NCBI RefSeq assembly: GCF_009690625.1
Contig: NZ_CP033878.1
Coordinates: 434,001 to 498,000, forward strand
Length of the DNA stretch: 64,000 nt
Direction of reading: 5' to 3'
Origin: Halorhabdus sp. CBA1104
GTDB taxonomy: Archaea; Halobacteriota; Halobacteria; Halobacteriales; Haloarculaceae
Position numbers and translations under genes: made by a program. This document shows, piece after piece, positions 53,527-62,262 of the stretch. Each line of letters begins with the position of its first letter. Within the stretch, counting starts at the first letter, position 1. The notes under the pieces were generated by a model. The model was not told where the DNA came from and searched no databases. It saw only the letters and a program-made list of their open reading frames with translations.

Positions 53527-54528
53527 TCACTCCGCGACAGCAAATTCGAGCCCCGGTGCCGACTCGTAGCCCCGAAGCTGGATGTCCTCGAATTCGAGGT
53601 CCGGGAGTGGTTTTTTGGCGACGTCGATGGTCGGCCGCTCGCGGGGCTCGCGAGTCAGTTGCTCCAGCAGGTTTGGCACGTGATCGGCGTGCTCCGCACC
53701 GGGTTCGGGTGGCGCTTCCGCCTCGATCCAGTCTTTGACGGCACCGTACTCGCTCCGGTCTTCGACCGCCTGGACGCGCTCGCGCAGTTCTGTGCGGTTG
53801 TCCCGGTACCACTGGCCGCGCTCGCCACCGCCACAGTAGATGTGGGCGTCGACGACCGTGTGAGAGAACCGGCCGACCTCGAAGCCAGTCCGATCGGCGA
53901 CGACGTGAGCCAGCAGCGCGTAGGCGGCGATGTTGAACGGGATGCCCAGCGCCACGTCGCCCGAGCGCTGGGTGAGATGGACGTTCAACTGGTCGCCCTG
54001 GACGTTGAAGACGAAGGTGTAGTGACACGGCGGAAGCGTGCTCACCGCCGCGTTCGCGGGATGCCAGGCGTTGACGACGAGCCGGCGGGACTGGGGGTTC
54101 TCCTGAAGTTGGTCCATGACGTACTGTAACTGGTCGAAGGTTCCCTCGTCGGTGACCCAGCGGTGGCTGTCGTCGGGCCAAGACTCGCCGGGGAGTCGGT
54201 CATCGCCCTCGGGAATGGGGTACCGTCGCCAGAAGCGCCCGTAGGCTGTATCGAGGTGGCCGTCCTCGTCGGCCCAGTCGTTCCAGATTCCCGTCTCCTC
54301 GCGGAGATTGCGAATGTGTTCTTCGCCCGAAAGGTACCACAGCACCTCGTGGAGCATCGAGTTCCAGCGAAAGCCGTCCATCTGCTTGGTCGTGAGCAGG
54401 GGATAGCCCTCCTGGAGGTCGACTTCGTAGCTGTATCCAAAGGCCGAGAGCGTGTCCACACCGGTCCGGTTGGGCTTGTACGTCCCCTCCGTCAAAACGT
54501 GTTCGACGAGATCGAGATACTGCTGCAT
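53527..54528 (-). CDS. thyA: Thymidylate synthase ThyA
   Basis: A 333-residue enzyme that methylates dUMP with methylenetetrahydrofolate. The catalytic Cys is in LPPCHYTFVF (near residue 171), with the nucleotide-binding QRSGDVALGIPFNIAAYALL (about 187-206) and the folate-site HIYCGG. An insertion of acidic residues around 235-265 makes it longer than the E. coli enzyme (264). The downstream DHFR recycles the dihydrofolate produced. Confidence 0.96.
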   Translation of the reverse strand: MQQYLDLVEHVLTEGTYKPNRTGVDTLSAFGYSYEVDLQEGYPLLTTKQMDGFRWNSMLHEVLWYLSGEEHIRNLREETGIWNDWADEDGHLDTAYGRFWRRYPIPEGDDRLPGESWPDDSHRWVTDEGTFDQLQYVMDQLQENPQSRRLVVNAWHPANAAVSTLPPCHYTFVFNVQGDQLNVHLTQRSGDVALGIPFNIAAYALLAHVVADRTGFEVGRFSHTVVDAHIYCGGGERGQWYRDNRTELRERVQAVEDRSEYGAVKDWIEAEAPPEPGAEHADHVPNLLEQLTREPRERPTIDVAKKPLPDLEFEDIQLRGYESAPGLEFAVAE

Positions 54529-54598
54529 TCTTGAACGAAGTCACGCGCCGCGAGCGTTAATAGCTGGCTACTCCGATCCGCAGACTGTCCCGCTATCC

Positions 54599-55297
54599 TC
54601 ACGCTCGCGTACAGACGAACACGGTCCGGTCGTCTTCCGGGCCATAGCCACCGACGGTTTCGACGGTGAGGCCCGCTTCGCGGAGGGCCTCGGCGATCGT
54701 GGCGTCCTCGAACGGCGTCATGGGGCGCGAATCGACGAAAAACTCGCCGTCGGGCGTCACTGTCATCGATCGCCAGTCGAGTCGCCCATCACAGGCGACG
54801 TGCTGTGAGAGGCGTGCATAATCACCGTGTTCTGTCGTCCCCACATCGAGGGCCGGGTGGTTCCCGTCGGGTGGGAGCGGCGAATTGTCGAAAACGAGGA
54901 TTCCATCGGACGCGAGGCGTGTCTCGATGGCGTCGATAGCGGGCTGGAGATCGTCGGGAACGAGGTGATTGACGACGCCCCGGATCATGACGATCGCGTC
55001 GAAGGCGCCATCCACGGTGAGATCGGGGAGTGTTTCCTGTCGGAAGTCGACCTCGTATTTCTCCCGGGCGACCTTGAGCATCCCGTCGTACTTGTCGATC
55101 GCCGTCACATCGAATCCCGCGGCGGCGAACCGCCTCGTGTGCTCGCCGGTCCCACAGCCGATCTCCAGCAGTCGCTCCCCGTCGACATCGAAGCGATCGA
55201 TCACGTCAGTGACGAAGGAGACGTCCCTGTCGTAGTCCCACTCGGACTGGATGGCGTCGTACAGTTCCGGGTGATCGGTGTACAATCGCTCGGGCAT
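54599..55297 (-). CDS. Class I SAM-dependent methyltransferase
   Basis: A 232-residue methyltransferase starting MPERLYTDHPELYDAIQSEWDY (ATG at 55297; an alternative in-frame ATG is four codons earlier). Motif I is LLEIGCGTGEHTRRFAAAG (about 43-61), followed by TAIDKYDGML (motif II) and DAIVMIRGVVNHL (motif IV). It resembles methyltransferases of the glycine/sarcosine or ubiquinone-biosynthesis groups but the substrate is not predictable. Start/stop spacing shows it is independent of thyA. Confidence 0.85.
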   Translation of the reverse strand: MPERLYTDHPELYDAIQSEWDYDRDVSFVTDVIDRFDVDGERLLEIGCGTGEHTRRFAAAGFDVTAIDKYDGMLKVAREKYEVDFRQETLPDLTVDGAFDAIVMIRGVVNHLVPDDLQPAIDAIETRLASDGILVFDNSPLPPDGNHPALDVGTTEHGDYARLSQHVACDGRLDWRSMTVTPDGEFFVDSRPMTPFEDATIAEALREAGLTVETVGGYGPEDDRTVFVCTRA

Positions 55298-55352
55298 GCC
55301 GCGTTCCACGGACGGCCCCGAGGAATTGATTTCGGCTCGGGCTGGGGCAGGC

Positions 55353-56084
55353 TCAAACCAGTCGCGCGAACGTCAGATACCCCGTATGCCCGACGCCGGC
55401 CGTCGACGGTCGCGACCCACGCGAATCGAAGTCCATCTCTCGCTGGATCGTCTCCAAGGTCTCGATTTCTGACAGCCCGACCTCGCGAGCTGTCTCGACG
55501 ACTGCCTTAGAGCTCTCGACGAACGGCGAATAGACCGCCACGAAACCGCCGTCGGCCAACAGGTCTGGGGCATGCTCGACAAGTTCCGGGGCGTCTCCCG
55601 TATCGAGCGTCAACACGTCGAATGGGGCATCGTCCCGGAGTTCGTCCAGCTGTTCGGTCCCATCGCCCGTCCGCACGTCGACGGCCTCGCTAACCCCAGC
55701 CAGCGCCATGTTCTCGCGGGCCACCTCGGCAAACTCGCCGTCCTGTTCGTAGGTAACGACCGACGCGCCCATGCGGCCCATGTATCCGGCGAGCACGCCC
55801 GTGCCCGTGCCGACGTCGAGGACACGATCGCCGCCAGCGACGCCGGTGTGGCCGACAATCAGGCCCACATCCCGGGGCATCATCGGCGCGCCGGTCCGCT
55901 CGAAGTGCTCGAACAGATCCGGGCCGCGCAGTGCCCGCACGTCGAAGGCGGTGCCGAGATGGGTCTCCAAGGTGTCTCCTGGCTGGGCGTCCGCCGGGAT
56001 TTCCAGCACCCCCAGATCGGTCTCTAAGGTCTCGCCACGTTCGCGGAGGTACTCTCGTCCCTCCCCGACGAGCAGGACGCTCAC
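55353..56084 (-). CDS. trmI: tRNA (adenine-N1)-methyltransferase TrmI
   Basis: A 243-residue enzyme that methylates adenine N1 in the tRNA T loop (A57/58 in archaea). The family segment [51 protein letters not shown] (about 56-105) includes SAM motif [17 protein letters not shown] and [13 protein letters not shown] follow. An N-terminal beta barrel (residues 1-50) binds tRNA. The start overlaps the upstream NAC gene stop (ATGA), a conserved archaeal pairing. Confidence 0.94.
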   Translation of the reverse strand: MSVLLVGEGREYLRERGETLETDLGVLEIPADAQPGDTLETHLGTAFDVRALRGPDLFEHFERTGAPMMPRDVGLIVGHTGVAGGDRVLDVGTGTGVLAGYMGRMGASVVTYEQDGEFAEVARENMALAGVSEAVDVRTGDGTEQLDELRDDAPFDVLTLDTGDAPELVEHAPDLLADGGFVAVYSPFVESSKAVVETAREVGLSEIETLETIQREMDFDSRGSRPSTAGVGHTGYLTFARLV

Positions 56085-56461
56085 TCGAGGTTGGCGACCG
56101 CTGCCGCGAGGTCGCCGTCAGCTTCTTCGAGGGCTTGGCGGGCCGTCGCTTCGTCGACGCCGGCTCGCTGGACGACGATATCGACGTCAGCCTGCGGGAT
56201 CCCTGCCTCAGCGTCGTCGGCTGCCGTGTCGGCGTCCTCGCTCGCGCCACCGTCACGGCGCTCGGGTTCGCCGACGATCTGGTAGGTCTTCTGGCCTTGT
56301 GCCTCCATCAGTTGGACCTCGGCGTCGTCGAAGACAAGATCGCCGTCGGGCGTTTTGATGATGACCTCCTCGGCATCGATGTCTTCCATGTCGATTCCCA
56401 TCTGTTCCATCATCTGCTTCATCTTCTGCGGATTCAGACCGCCGCCGCCTCCTCCAAACAT
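56081..56461 (-). CDS. nac: Nascent polypeptide-associated complex (NAC) protein
   Basis: A 126-residue ribosome-associated chaperone. It starts [30 protein letters not shown], followed by the NAC beta-barrel ([35 protein letters not shown], about 31-65), an acidic linker and a C-terminal UBA domain (residues 88-126, [35 protein letters not shown]). It is complete and upstream of trmI in a four-base overlap. Confidence 0.96.
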   Translation of the reverse strand: MFGGGGGGLNPQKMKQMMEQMGIDMEDIDAEEVIIKTPDGDLVFDDAEVQLMEAQGQKTYQIVGEPERRDGGASEDADTAADDAEAGIPQADVDIVVQRAGVDEATARQALEEADGDLAAAVANLE

Positions 56462-56524
56462 ACACTGGCGTCCGCTATGCGTAATAAAAAGCCTGGCGAC
56501 GTCAGGTTCGCTTCTCTCTCGGTG

Positions 56525-56986
56525 TCAGTCGTCGGCCCCGTCCCGGACGGCGACAGCCATCCCGGTCTCGAAGTCCGCCATCGCCGTTGCCGGCAGTTCC
56601 GCTCGCCCGACCGCGAGCAACTGATCGTCCGCCCGGACGACGAGTACCTCGTCGTCCTCGCGGATCGACGGGTCCGCGTCAGTGACGAACTTCGCGAAGG
56701 CATTGCGACCATCACGGACGTACGGATCGCTCTCCTCGCCGACGACGACGCGATTGCGTGGCTCGGCAAGCGCGGCCGTGAGTCGCTGCCCCCCAGCGTA
56801 GCCAAGCGTGAACCGGCCATCGAGACCCAGGGTGACGAGCCGTCCGTCGGGGCCATGAATTTGGCGTGGCCGGCCCGATTTCGACCGGGAGACAGACAGC
56901 GCTTCCCGATCGGCAAACAGTGCTTCACCGGCACCGCTGCCGAACTGATACTCGGCGATCCGCGAGAGGCGACGCCATTCGGTCAT
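56525..56986 (-). CDS. PUA-domain RNA-binding protein
   Basis: A 153-residue protein. The C-terminal half (residues 75-153) is a PUA domain: NRVVVGEESDPYVRDGRNAFAKFVTDADPSIREDDEVLVVRADDQLLAVGRAELPATAMADFETGMAVAVRDG. The N-terminal half resembles the archaeal tRNA-guanine transglycosylase (ArcTGT) C-terminal domain C2. It likely binds tRNA or another RNA. It precedes NAC and trmI on the same strand by 63 bases. Confidence 0.88.
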   Translation of the reverse strand: MTEWRRLSRIAEYQFGSGAGEALFADREALSVSRSKSGRPRQIHGPDGRLVTLGLDGRFTLGYAGGQRLTAALAEPRNRVVVGEESDPYVRDGRNAFAKFVTDADPSIREDDEVLVVRADDQLLAVGRAELPATAMADFETGMAVAVRDGADD

Positions 56987-57089
56987 GGTCCGTTCGTTGT
57001 CGACGCGACGGTTTAACCGCTGCTATCAGCCACGGCAAGCGAGACCGGGTAGTGCTCGATTTATGCGGCCGGGGGTGATACCGGTGAGT

Positions 57090-57269
57090 ATGGCTGTCGA
57101 CTCACAGAAACAACTCCTCGGGTTCGTGTTACTGGTCGTTTCGAGCGCTGTCATGCTCGCCGGTGGTGTGTCCGATATCGTTCCGGCCGTGGCTGGCGCA
57201 CCGGCCGCTCTGGGTCTGGCCGCGGGCGCACTCCTCGTCGGAACGGCAGCCCAAGGCCGGCCAGTCTAG
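57090..57269 (+). CDS. Small two-helix membrane protein
   Basis: A 59-residue protein MAVDSQKQLLGFVLLVVSSAVMLAGGVSDIVPAVAGAPAALGLAAGALLVGTAAQGRPV with two hydrophobic segments (about 8-26 and 33-53). A GTG six bases earlier (57084) or an ATG at 57063 are alternative starts. Composition supports a real gene; I cannot assign a function. Confidence 0.65.
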   Translation: MAVDSQKQLLGFVLLVVSSAVMLAGGVSDIVPAVAGAPAALGLAAGALLVGTAAQGRPV

Positions 57270-57279
57270 GCGAGCCCAC

Positions 57280-57777
57280 TCACAGCAGGAACCGATCCGT
57301 GTCCTCGCTGAGGTCGGTGAACGACTCCGCACGGTCGATCAACTCCTCGGAAGTCGATTCGCCGAATGCGAACACTTCCACTTTGACGCCCTCGTGTCTG
57401 ACGTGTGAGACCAGCCGCGAGAAGTCACCGTCCCCGGTACAGAGAACGAGTGTATCGACGTGCGGGGCCAGCGACACCGCGTCGAGACTCATTCCGACGT
57501 CCCAATCGGCCTTCTTCGAGCCGTCCGCGAACGTTTTGAGATCCTTGATCTTCGTCTCGAAGCCGATGTCGATCAGTGCTTCGAAGAACCGCTGTTCGTC
57601 GTCGGCGTTGGCCCGAATGACGTACGCGATCGCTCGCGTCAGCCGCCGGTCTGCGACCGCTGCCGAGAGGAGCGATTCGTAATCGATGTTCTGGGAGTAC
57701 AGGCTCTGAGCCGTGTGATAGAGATTCTGGGAATCCGCCAGTACGCCGACCCGCTGGTCGGGATGGATATCGGTCAT
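57280..57777 (-). CDS. NYN-domain (LabA/PIN-like) protein
   Basis: A 165-residue protein of the LabA/DUF88 NYN group, related to PIN nucleases. Acidic metal-site residues occur in VLADSQNLYHTAQSLY (Asp near 15), KKADWDVGMSLDAV (about 88-101) and LVLCTGDGDFSRLVSHVRHEG (about 110-130). It may act as an RNase or regulator of RNA. It is convergent with the small membrane gene and divergent from the DUF5786 gene. Confidence 0.9.
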   Translation of the reverse strand: MTDIHPDQRVGVLADSQNLYHTAQSLYSQNIDYESLLSAAVADRRLTRAIAYVIRANADDEQRFFEALIDIGFETKIKDLKTFADGSKKADWDVGMSLDAVSLAPHVDTLVLCTGDGDFSRLVSHVRHEGVKVEVFAFGESTSEELIDRAESFTDLSEDTDRFLL

Positions 57778-57915
57778 TGGTCACTCTCCGACCGGTGGCC
57801 GCAAAGGGTTTGTGGCGACTCCGTGCCCCGGTGTCCCGAGCCATGCGTGCTATTGAATGTCGTGGCAACCGTTACATTGATGAGGGAATATCGTGAATGT
57901 TCGGTGTGGTACACA

Positions 57916-58089
57916 ATGTCGATGGGCTCTTACGACGATGAGGAACACGAGCGCCGTGAGCGAAAGAACAGTTCGGTCGATGCCAGTTTCGACGACGACC
58001 GGACTGTCTACCACGGGAGCGTCGAGTACGAGACCGATGACTCGACGGAAGAGCTCCTCGAGACGTACAAGGAGATCCAGTCCGACTGA
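57916..58089 (+). CDS. DUF5786-family small protein
   Basis: A 57-residue, very charged protein, MSMGSYDDEEHERRERKNSSVDASFDDDRTVYHGSVEYETDDSTEELLETYKEIQSD. The start MS(M/F)GSYD and the GSVEYE(T) element are those of the haloarchaeal DUF5786 group. Function unknown. An ATG at 57922 is the alternative start. Confidence 0.82.
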   Translation: MSMGSYDDEEHERRERKNSSVDASFDDDRTVYHGSVEYETDDSTEELLETYKEIQSD

Positions 58090-58137
58090 TCGAGTCTCGT
58101 TCGCTGTGGCCCAGCGTCGGCGGGATATCCCCGACGA

Positions 58138-59028
58138 TCATTCGGTAGTCCCTTCCCAGCCAGCCGGCTGCGGTGCTCCACGTGGCGCTTCGATCGATTC
58201 GGCCAGAGCCGGATCGGCCGTCTCGGTACGTGCCCGTCGTTGCCAGTCGTCGATGGCGCCTCCAACCCAGGAGTCGGTGGTCTGGATCCGCTCACGCGTC
58301 CGTTCGTAATAGCTTTCCTCGATTTCGACAGTCCCCGGACTCGCCGCCGCGGCGACAGCCACGAACTCGGCCCGATCTCGGGCCGTCGCTTCGCCGTCAC
58401 GGATCCGAGCCACGGCTGCCTCGATGCGGTCCGGCTCCGGGTGAGCGAACACGCGGGTCCCTACCGCTCCCGGTCCCAACATCGGCTCGGCGTCCGGCGG
58501 TGCTTCGGTGTCCAGTAACCGATGGCCGCCGTGTTCGCGTTCGACCCGCTCGCACTCGGTTTCGGCCCCAAGCAGCAGATTCGACCCGGGATACGTCTGG
58601 CACGTCTCGGGATAGCTTTCGGCGTCGTGGATCCGACACTGGAGGGAGTCGGGATCGAGGAATACACACGTCGACAGCCAGGTCGGCTCCGCTCCGAACG
58701 GCCCGACCGGCTTGGGGACGTGTCGAAGCCCGATCAAGAACGTCGGTCGTCTGTCGATCGCGGCCAGCTCGACGCCGCCGACAGTGACGCTATCGCCGTC
58801 TCCCGTCCACAAGCGCGGCGTCAACGCGTCTCCTTGCCCTCCCTCGACGAACCGCCGGATTTCCTCGCGACGGAGCGAGACCAGGTTGTAGGCGTCGTCG
58901 AGTGGCTCGTACGGCCCGCGACGTTCGTGTTCGAGCGCCCCATCGGCGAGTGGGCGCCAATCGATACAACAGCCGGCACACCCCTCGCAGTCGACCTCCA
59001 TGCATGTAGGTGGGTAACACGGGCTCAA
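58138..59028 (-). CDS. YkgJ-family cysteine cluster protein
   Basis: A 296-residue protein. The conserved cysteines are CEGCAGCC near residues 14-21 and STCVFLDPDSLQCRIHDAESYPETCQTYPG near 120-148, the zinc/iron-binding pattern of the YkgJ (CxxCxxCC) group. A DUF of unknown role; some members are linked to iron-sulfur or metal handling. An alternative start (MEVDCEG) lies 9 codons in. The extra C-terminal region (180-296) is acidic and unassigned. Confidence 0.87.
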   Translation of the reverse strand: MSPCYPPTCMEVDCEGCAGCCIDWRPLADGALEHERRGPYEPLDDAYNLVSLRREEIRRFVEGGQGDALTPRLWTGDGDSVTVGGVELAAIDRRPTFLIGLRHVPKPVGPFGAEPTWLSTCVFLDPDSLQCRIHDAESYPETCQTYPGSNLLLGAETECERVEREHGGHRLLDTEAPPDAEPMLGPGAVGTRVFAHPEPDRIEAAVARIRDGEATARDRAEFVAVAAAASPGTVEIEESYYERTRERIQTTDSWVGGAIDDWQRRARTETADPALAESIEAPRGAPQPAGWEGTTE

Positions 59029-59070
59029 AAATCGTCGGCCCCCGGTGACACGGCGAGTAGTTGGTTCCTC

Positions 59071-60270
59071 TCAGACTTCGAAGGTTGCGAGTGTCCGGCC
59101 CGCGCGCTCACAGACGGGGTGGTACGTGAGTTCTACCGTCGCCCCGGCCTCGAGGGCTACCGTGACCGTATCCCCAGGCGCGACTGCACCCATCGATCCC
59201 GACGTTTCGCCGGCCCAGCGGCCTGGCTCGTCTTGATCGAGTGACTCGTCAGTCCGGAACCCCTCCCCGCACAGATAGAGCCGCGTTCCCGGGATCGCAT
59301 CGCCACCGGCGTGTACGATCGTGGCTGCCCGCTTGTCGGGACCGTCGGTCACCTCGAAGCGTACCGCGGGTGTCGTTCGCACGGCCCGTTCGAGCGCGGG
59401 GAGTGGGGTCAACGTGTCCTGTGTGAGTGTCGATATCGTCGCTGTGACCACGCCGACGCGCCCTCGATGTCCGACGTCGACGCCGTCGTATTCGGAGAGT
59501 GGCCCGGCGGTAGCCAGCCGGTCGATTTCGTCGGTCGGCACGTTCGAACCTGGCGGGAAGACGAACCCGAAGGTGACCTTCGCCAGCTGCTCGTTGAACC
59601 GCCAAGCTGCGCCGGTCGCCTGAACGTTCGTCAGTGGGACCCTCCCCCCGCCCGTCTGGCCGACGATGATATCACCATCGCCCAGCACCTTCATCAGATC
59701 GGCGAACGTATCGTCTACCGCCCGATAGCGGGATCGATCGCCGTCTTTTGCGTCGATCACTGTCTCGACGATACCCGCACCGTCAACAACACCGGGTCCG
59801 AACAGGATCGCTTCGTCCGACACCGCGACGTGCGTACTCTCGTCTGGAGAGACGTACAGGCTGTAGCCGTCGTACTCGCCCGTCGCCTGGAAGCCCGCAG
59901 CGCGGAGCTTCTCTGCAGCTCGCTCAGCTGTACTGGTGTGTTCGAGAACAGCAGCGAAGTGACCGATCCGATAGACCCCGGATAGATCCGTAAACGACAT
60001 CCCGAGGACGTCGACAGCGCGGGCAATGCTCGCAGCGAACCCGTTTTGAACGTCCGGGGCGACGGCGTTGGATCGCTTCAGTGCCGTCGGCGTCATCAGC
60101 AAGAGGTTGAACTGCTCGATCGTCCCCAGTGTCTCCGGTGATGGGACCCACGAGAGTGTGTTCGTCCCCATCACTCCCGACAGGCCCTCGTCGAGACAGC
60201 CAGCCAGCAGTGGCGTAGCCGCGACGCTGGCCACGCCAACGCTTCGGAGCACGTCTCGACGTCGCCACAT
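59071..60270 (-). CDS. Haloarchaeal Tat lipoprotein, function unknown
   Basis: A 399-residue protein. ATG at 60268-60270 gives MWRRRDVLRSVGVASVAATPLLAGC, a twin-arginine signal and lipobox (Cys near residue 25). The mature region is predicted to be outside the cell, with mixed alpha/beta composition (LDVLGMSFTDLSGVYRIGHFAAVLE, FQATGEYDGYSLYVSPDESTHVAVSDEAILFGPGV), and a C-terminal beta domain VTDGPDKRAATIVHAGGDAIPGTRLYLCGEG resembling the archaeal pilin/DUF1628 outer domain fold. Longer upstream starts would be non-coding. I do not recognise a family. Confidence 0.8.
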   Translation of the reverse strand: MWRRRDVLRSVGVASVAATPLLAGCLDEGLSGVMGTNTLSWVPSPETLGTIEQFNLLLMTPTALKRSNAVAPDVQNGFAASIARAVDVLGMSFTDLSGVYRIGHFAAVLEHTSTAERAAEKLRAAGFQATGEYDGYSLYVSPDESTHVAVSDEAILFGPGVVDGAGIVETVIDAKDGDRSRYRAVDDTFADLMKVLGDGDIIVGQTGGGRVPLTNVQATGAAWRFNEQLAKVTFGFVFPPGSNVPTDEIDRLATAGPLSEYDGVDVGHRGRVGVVTATISTLTQDTLTPLPALERAVRTTPAVRFEVTDGPDKRAATIVHAGGDAIPGTRLYLCGEGFRTDESLDQDEPGRWAGETSGSMGAVAPGDTVTVALEAGATVELTYHPVCERAGRTLATFEV

Positions 60271-60427
60271 ATCTATCTCCTCAACCCCCACAGAAGTGAA
60301 ACTTTTGGAGCCGGCTAGCTTACAGTTGGCCTTCGATGCGTGAGGCCACTGAGACCGCGGCACACAGATCAGGTCCGCGTGCGTGCCGATCGGTAGGGTT
60401 AACCGCGATCATGGGTTGGCCACTATC

Positions 60428-62188
60428 GTGGATCCGTCTCGCATCGTCGATGCGTTCCCTGCTCCCGAATACCGGGGTAATCAGGCCGCTGCGCTCGATC
60501 GTATTCGCGACGCCTTCGACAGCGGCAAGGATGTCGTCCTCGTTCGCGCGCCCACCGGCAGCGGCAAGTCGCTACTTGCCCGCGCGATCGCTGGCTGTGC
60601 CCGGCCGGGCAGCCAAGCCAGCGCAACTGAGGCGATCGGTGCCTACTACACGACCCCGCAGGTGTCTCAACTAGACGACGTTGCCGCCGATTCGCTGCTC
60701 TCGGATCTGGCGATCGTTCGTGGCAAGTCAAACTACAAGTGCATCCTGCCGGGTGAGACCGACACACCCGTCAACGGTGCGCCGTGCGTCCGCGAGCGGG
60801 AGTTCAACTGCGAGGTCAAACACCGGTGTCCGTACTTCTCGGACCGAGAGATCGCTGCCAATCAGTCGATCGCGGCGATGACCCTCGCGTATTTCATGCA
60901 GACGGCCGGCTCGGATGTCTTTGGCACGCGTGATGTCGTCGTCATCGACGAGGCCCACGGCCTGGGTGAGTGGGCCGAAATGTACGCCAGTATCGAGTTG
61001 TCGCCCGACACAGTGCCGGTGTTCGACGAGCGACCGCCGCCGGCGATCGACGATCTCGACACGGCAGCCGACTACGCTGCGGGCCTGGCCCGGACGTGTG
61101 ATCGACGCCTGACTGACCTCCGCTCACAGGCCGAACTCGATCCCGACGAGGCCCAGGAACGCGATCGACTCACGGAGCTGCAGTCGGATCTGTCGTGGTT
61201 TCGCGAGGAGTATCGCGACCCTGAGAGTCCGACCACCTGGGTCCTCGATCAGCCGGACGGTGAGGGAACTCGCGTCACGATCAAGCCCCTCAATCCGGAG
61301 CGGTACCTGACTCACACCGTCTGGGACCGCGGGAACAAGTTTGCGCTGCTTTCGGCGACGATCCTGAACAAGGAGGCCTTCTGTGCCAGTGTCGGCTTAG
61401 ATCCCGACCGCGTGGCGCTGGTCTCGCTCGATCACACGTTCCCGGTCGAGAACCGTCCGTTGTTCGACGTCACGCAGGGCAAGATGACCTACGAGCACCG
61501 CGAGACGACGACTCCGATGGTCGCCGAGACCCTCCTCGCCCTCATGGGGCGCCACCCCAAGGAGAAGGGCCTCGTCCACTGTCACTCCTATGCGATCCAA
61601 AACGAGCTGGCCGACCACCTCGACTCTCTCGGCGTGGACCGACGGGTGCGCAGCCACGACAGCGAGGACCGGGACGGCCAACTCGCTGCCTGGAAGCGTA
61701 GCGACGACCCCGAAGTGTTCCTCTCGGTGAAAATGGAGGAAGCGCTGGATCTCGAAGGCGATCTCTGCCGGTGGCAACTACTCTGTAAAGCGCCGTATCC
61801 GAACACGCGTGATTCTCGCGTCGCCCGCCGACTCGAAGACGGGGCCTGGGCCTGGTACTACCGGACCGCTCTCCGGACGGTGATCCAAGCTTGCGGACGG
61901 ATCATCCGTGCCCCCGACGATCATGGGGCGACGTACCTGGCGGACTCGAGTCTGCTGGATCTCTTCGAGCGCGCTCGCAGCGACATGCCCGGCTGGTTCC
62001 AAGAGCAGGTCGACCGCATGGGACATCCCACTCTGCCAGACCCCGATCCCGACGCGGCACTGTCTGGCCTGGGCGTCAACGGTTCGAGTGGTGGGGGCGG
62101 CCGATCGGGTTCGAGCGGGTCCCGCCGCTCGCGACGCAATTCCCGGTCGGGATCGAACCCTGTCGCGGACGTCTGGGACACCGAGTGA
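60428..62188 (+). CDS. XPD/DinG-type ATP-dependent DNA helicase with iron-sulfur cysteines
   Basis: A 586-residue SF2 helicase (601 from an in-frame ATG at 60383). Walker A is RAPTGSGKSLLARAI near residue 36; the DEAH box is VVIDEAHGLGEW near 175. Four cysteines (YKCILPGE, GAPCVRE, FNCEVK, HRCPYF, about residues 100-140) form the 4Fe-4S cluster of the XPD/Rad3 family. Motif VI QACGRIIRAPDDHG near 500 and the ATLSATIL-like LLSATILN segment are present. It ends in a glycine/serine/arginine tail. Likely repair or replication helicase. GTG 60428 is chosen because ATG 60411 is out of frame. Confidence 0.92.
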   Translation: MDPSRIVDAFPAPEYRGNQAAALDRIRDAFDSGKDVVLVRAPTGSGKSLLARAIAGCARPGSQASATEAIGAYYTTPQVSQLDDVAADSLLSDLAIVRGKSNYKCILPGETDTPVNGAPCVREREFNCEVKHRCPYFSDREIAANQSIAAMTLAYFMQTAGSDVFGTRDVVVIDEAHGLGEWAEMYASIELSPDTVPVFDERPPPAIDDLDTAADYAAGLARTCDRRLTDLRSQAELDPDEAQERDRLTELQSDLSWFREEYRDPESPTTWVLDQPDGEGTRVTIKPLNPERYLTHTVWDRGNKFALLSATILNKEAFCASVGLDPDRVALVSLDHTFPVENRPLFDVTQGKMTYEHRETTTPMVAETLLALMGRHPKEKGLVHCHSYAIQNELADHLDSLGVDRRVRSHDSEDRDGQLAAWKRSDDPEVFLSVKMEEALDLEGDLCRWQLLCKAPYPNTRDSRVARRLEDGAWAWYYRTALRTVIQACGRIIRAPDDHGATYLADSSLLDLFERARSDMPGWFQEQVDRMGHPTLPDPDPDAALSGLGVNGSSGGGGRSGSSGSRRSRRNSRSGSNPVADVWDTE

Positions 62189-62230
62189 GGGCCACGAACA
62201 GACCGTGAGAGCCGTCGGCACGATCACACC

Positions 62231-62257
62231 CTTTTTATACTAATCCGGTATAAAAAG
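62231..62257. promoter_or_regulatory. Perfect 10-bp palindrome over the PNP promoter
   Basis: The sequence ctttttatac-taatccg-gtataaaaag is a perfect inverted repeat of 10-bp arms (62231-62240 and 62248-62257) with a 7-base spacer. The left arm doubles as a TATA box about 27 bases before the ATG at 62263, so a dimeric regulator bound to this site would block transcription directly. The symmetry also creates a TATA-like box on the minus strand. Confidence 0.7.
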
Positions 62258-62262
62258 AACGT

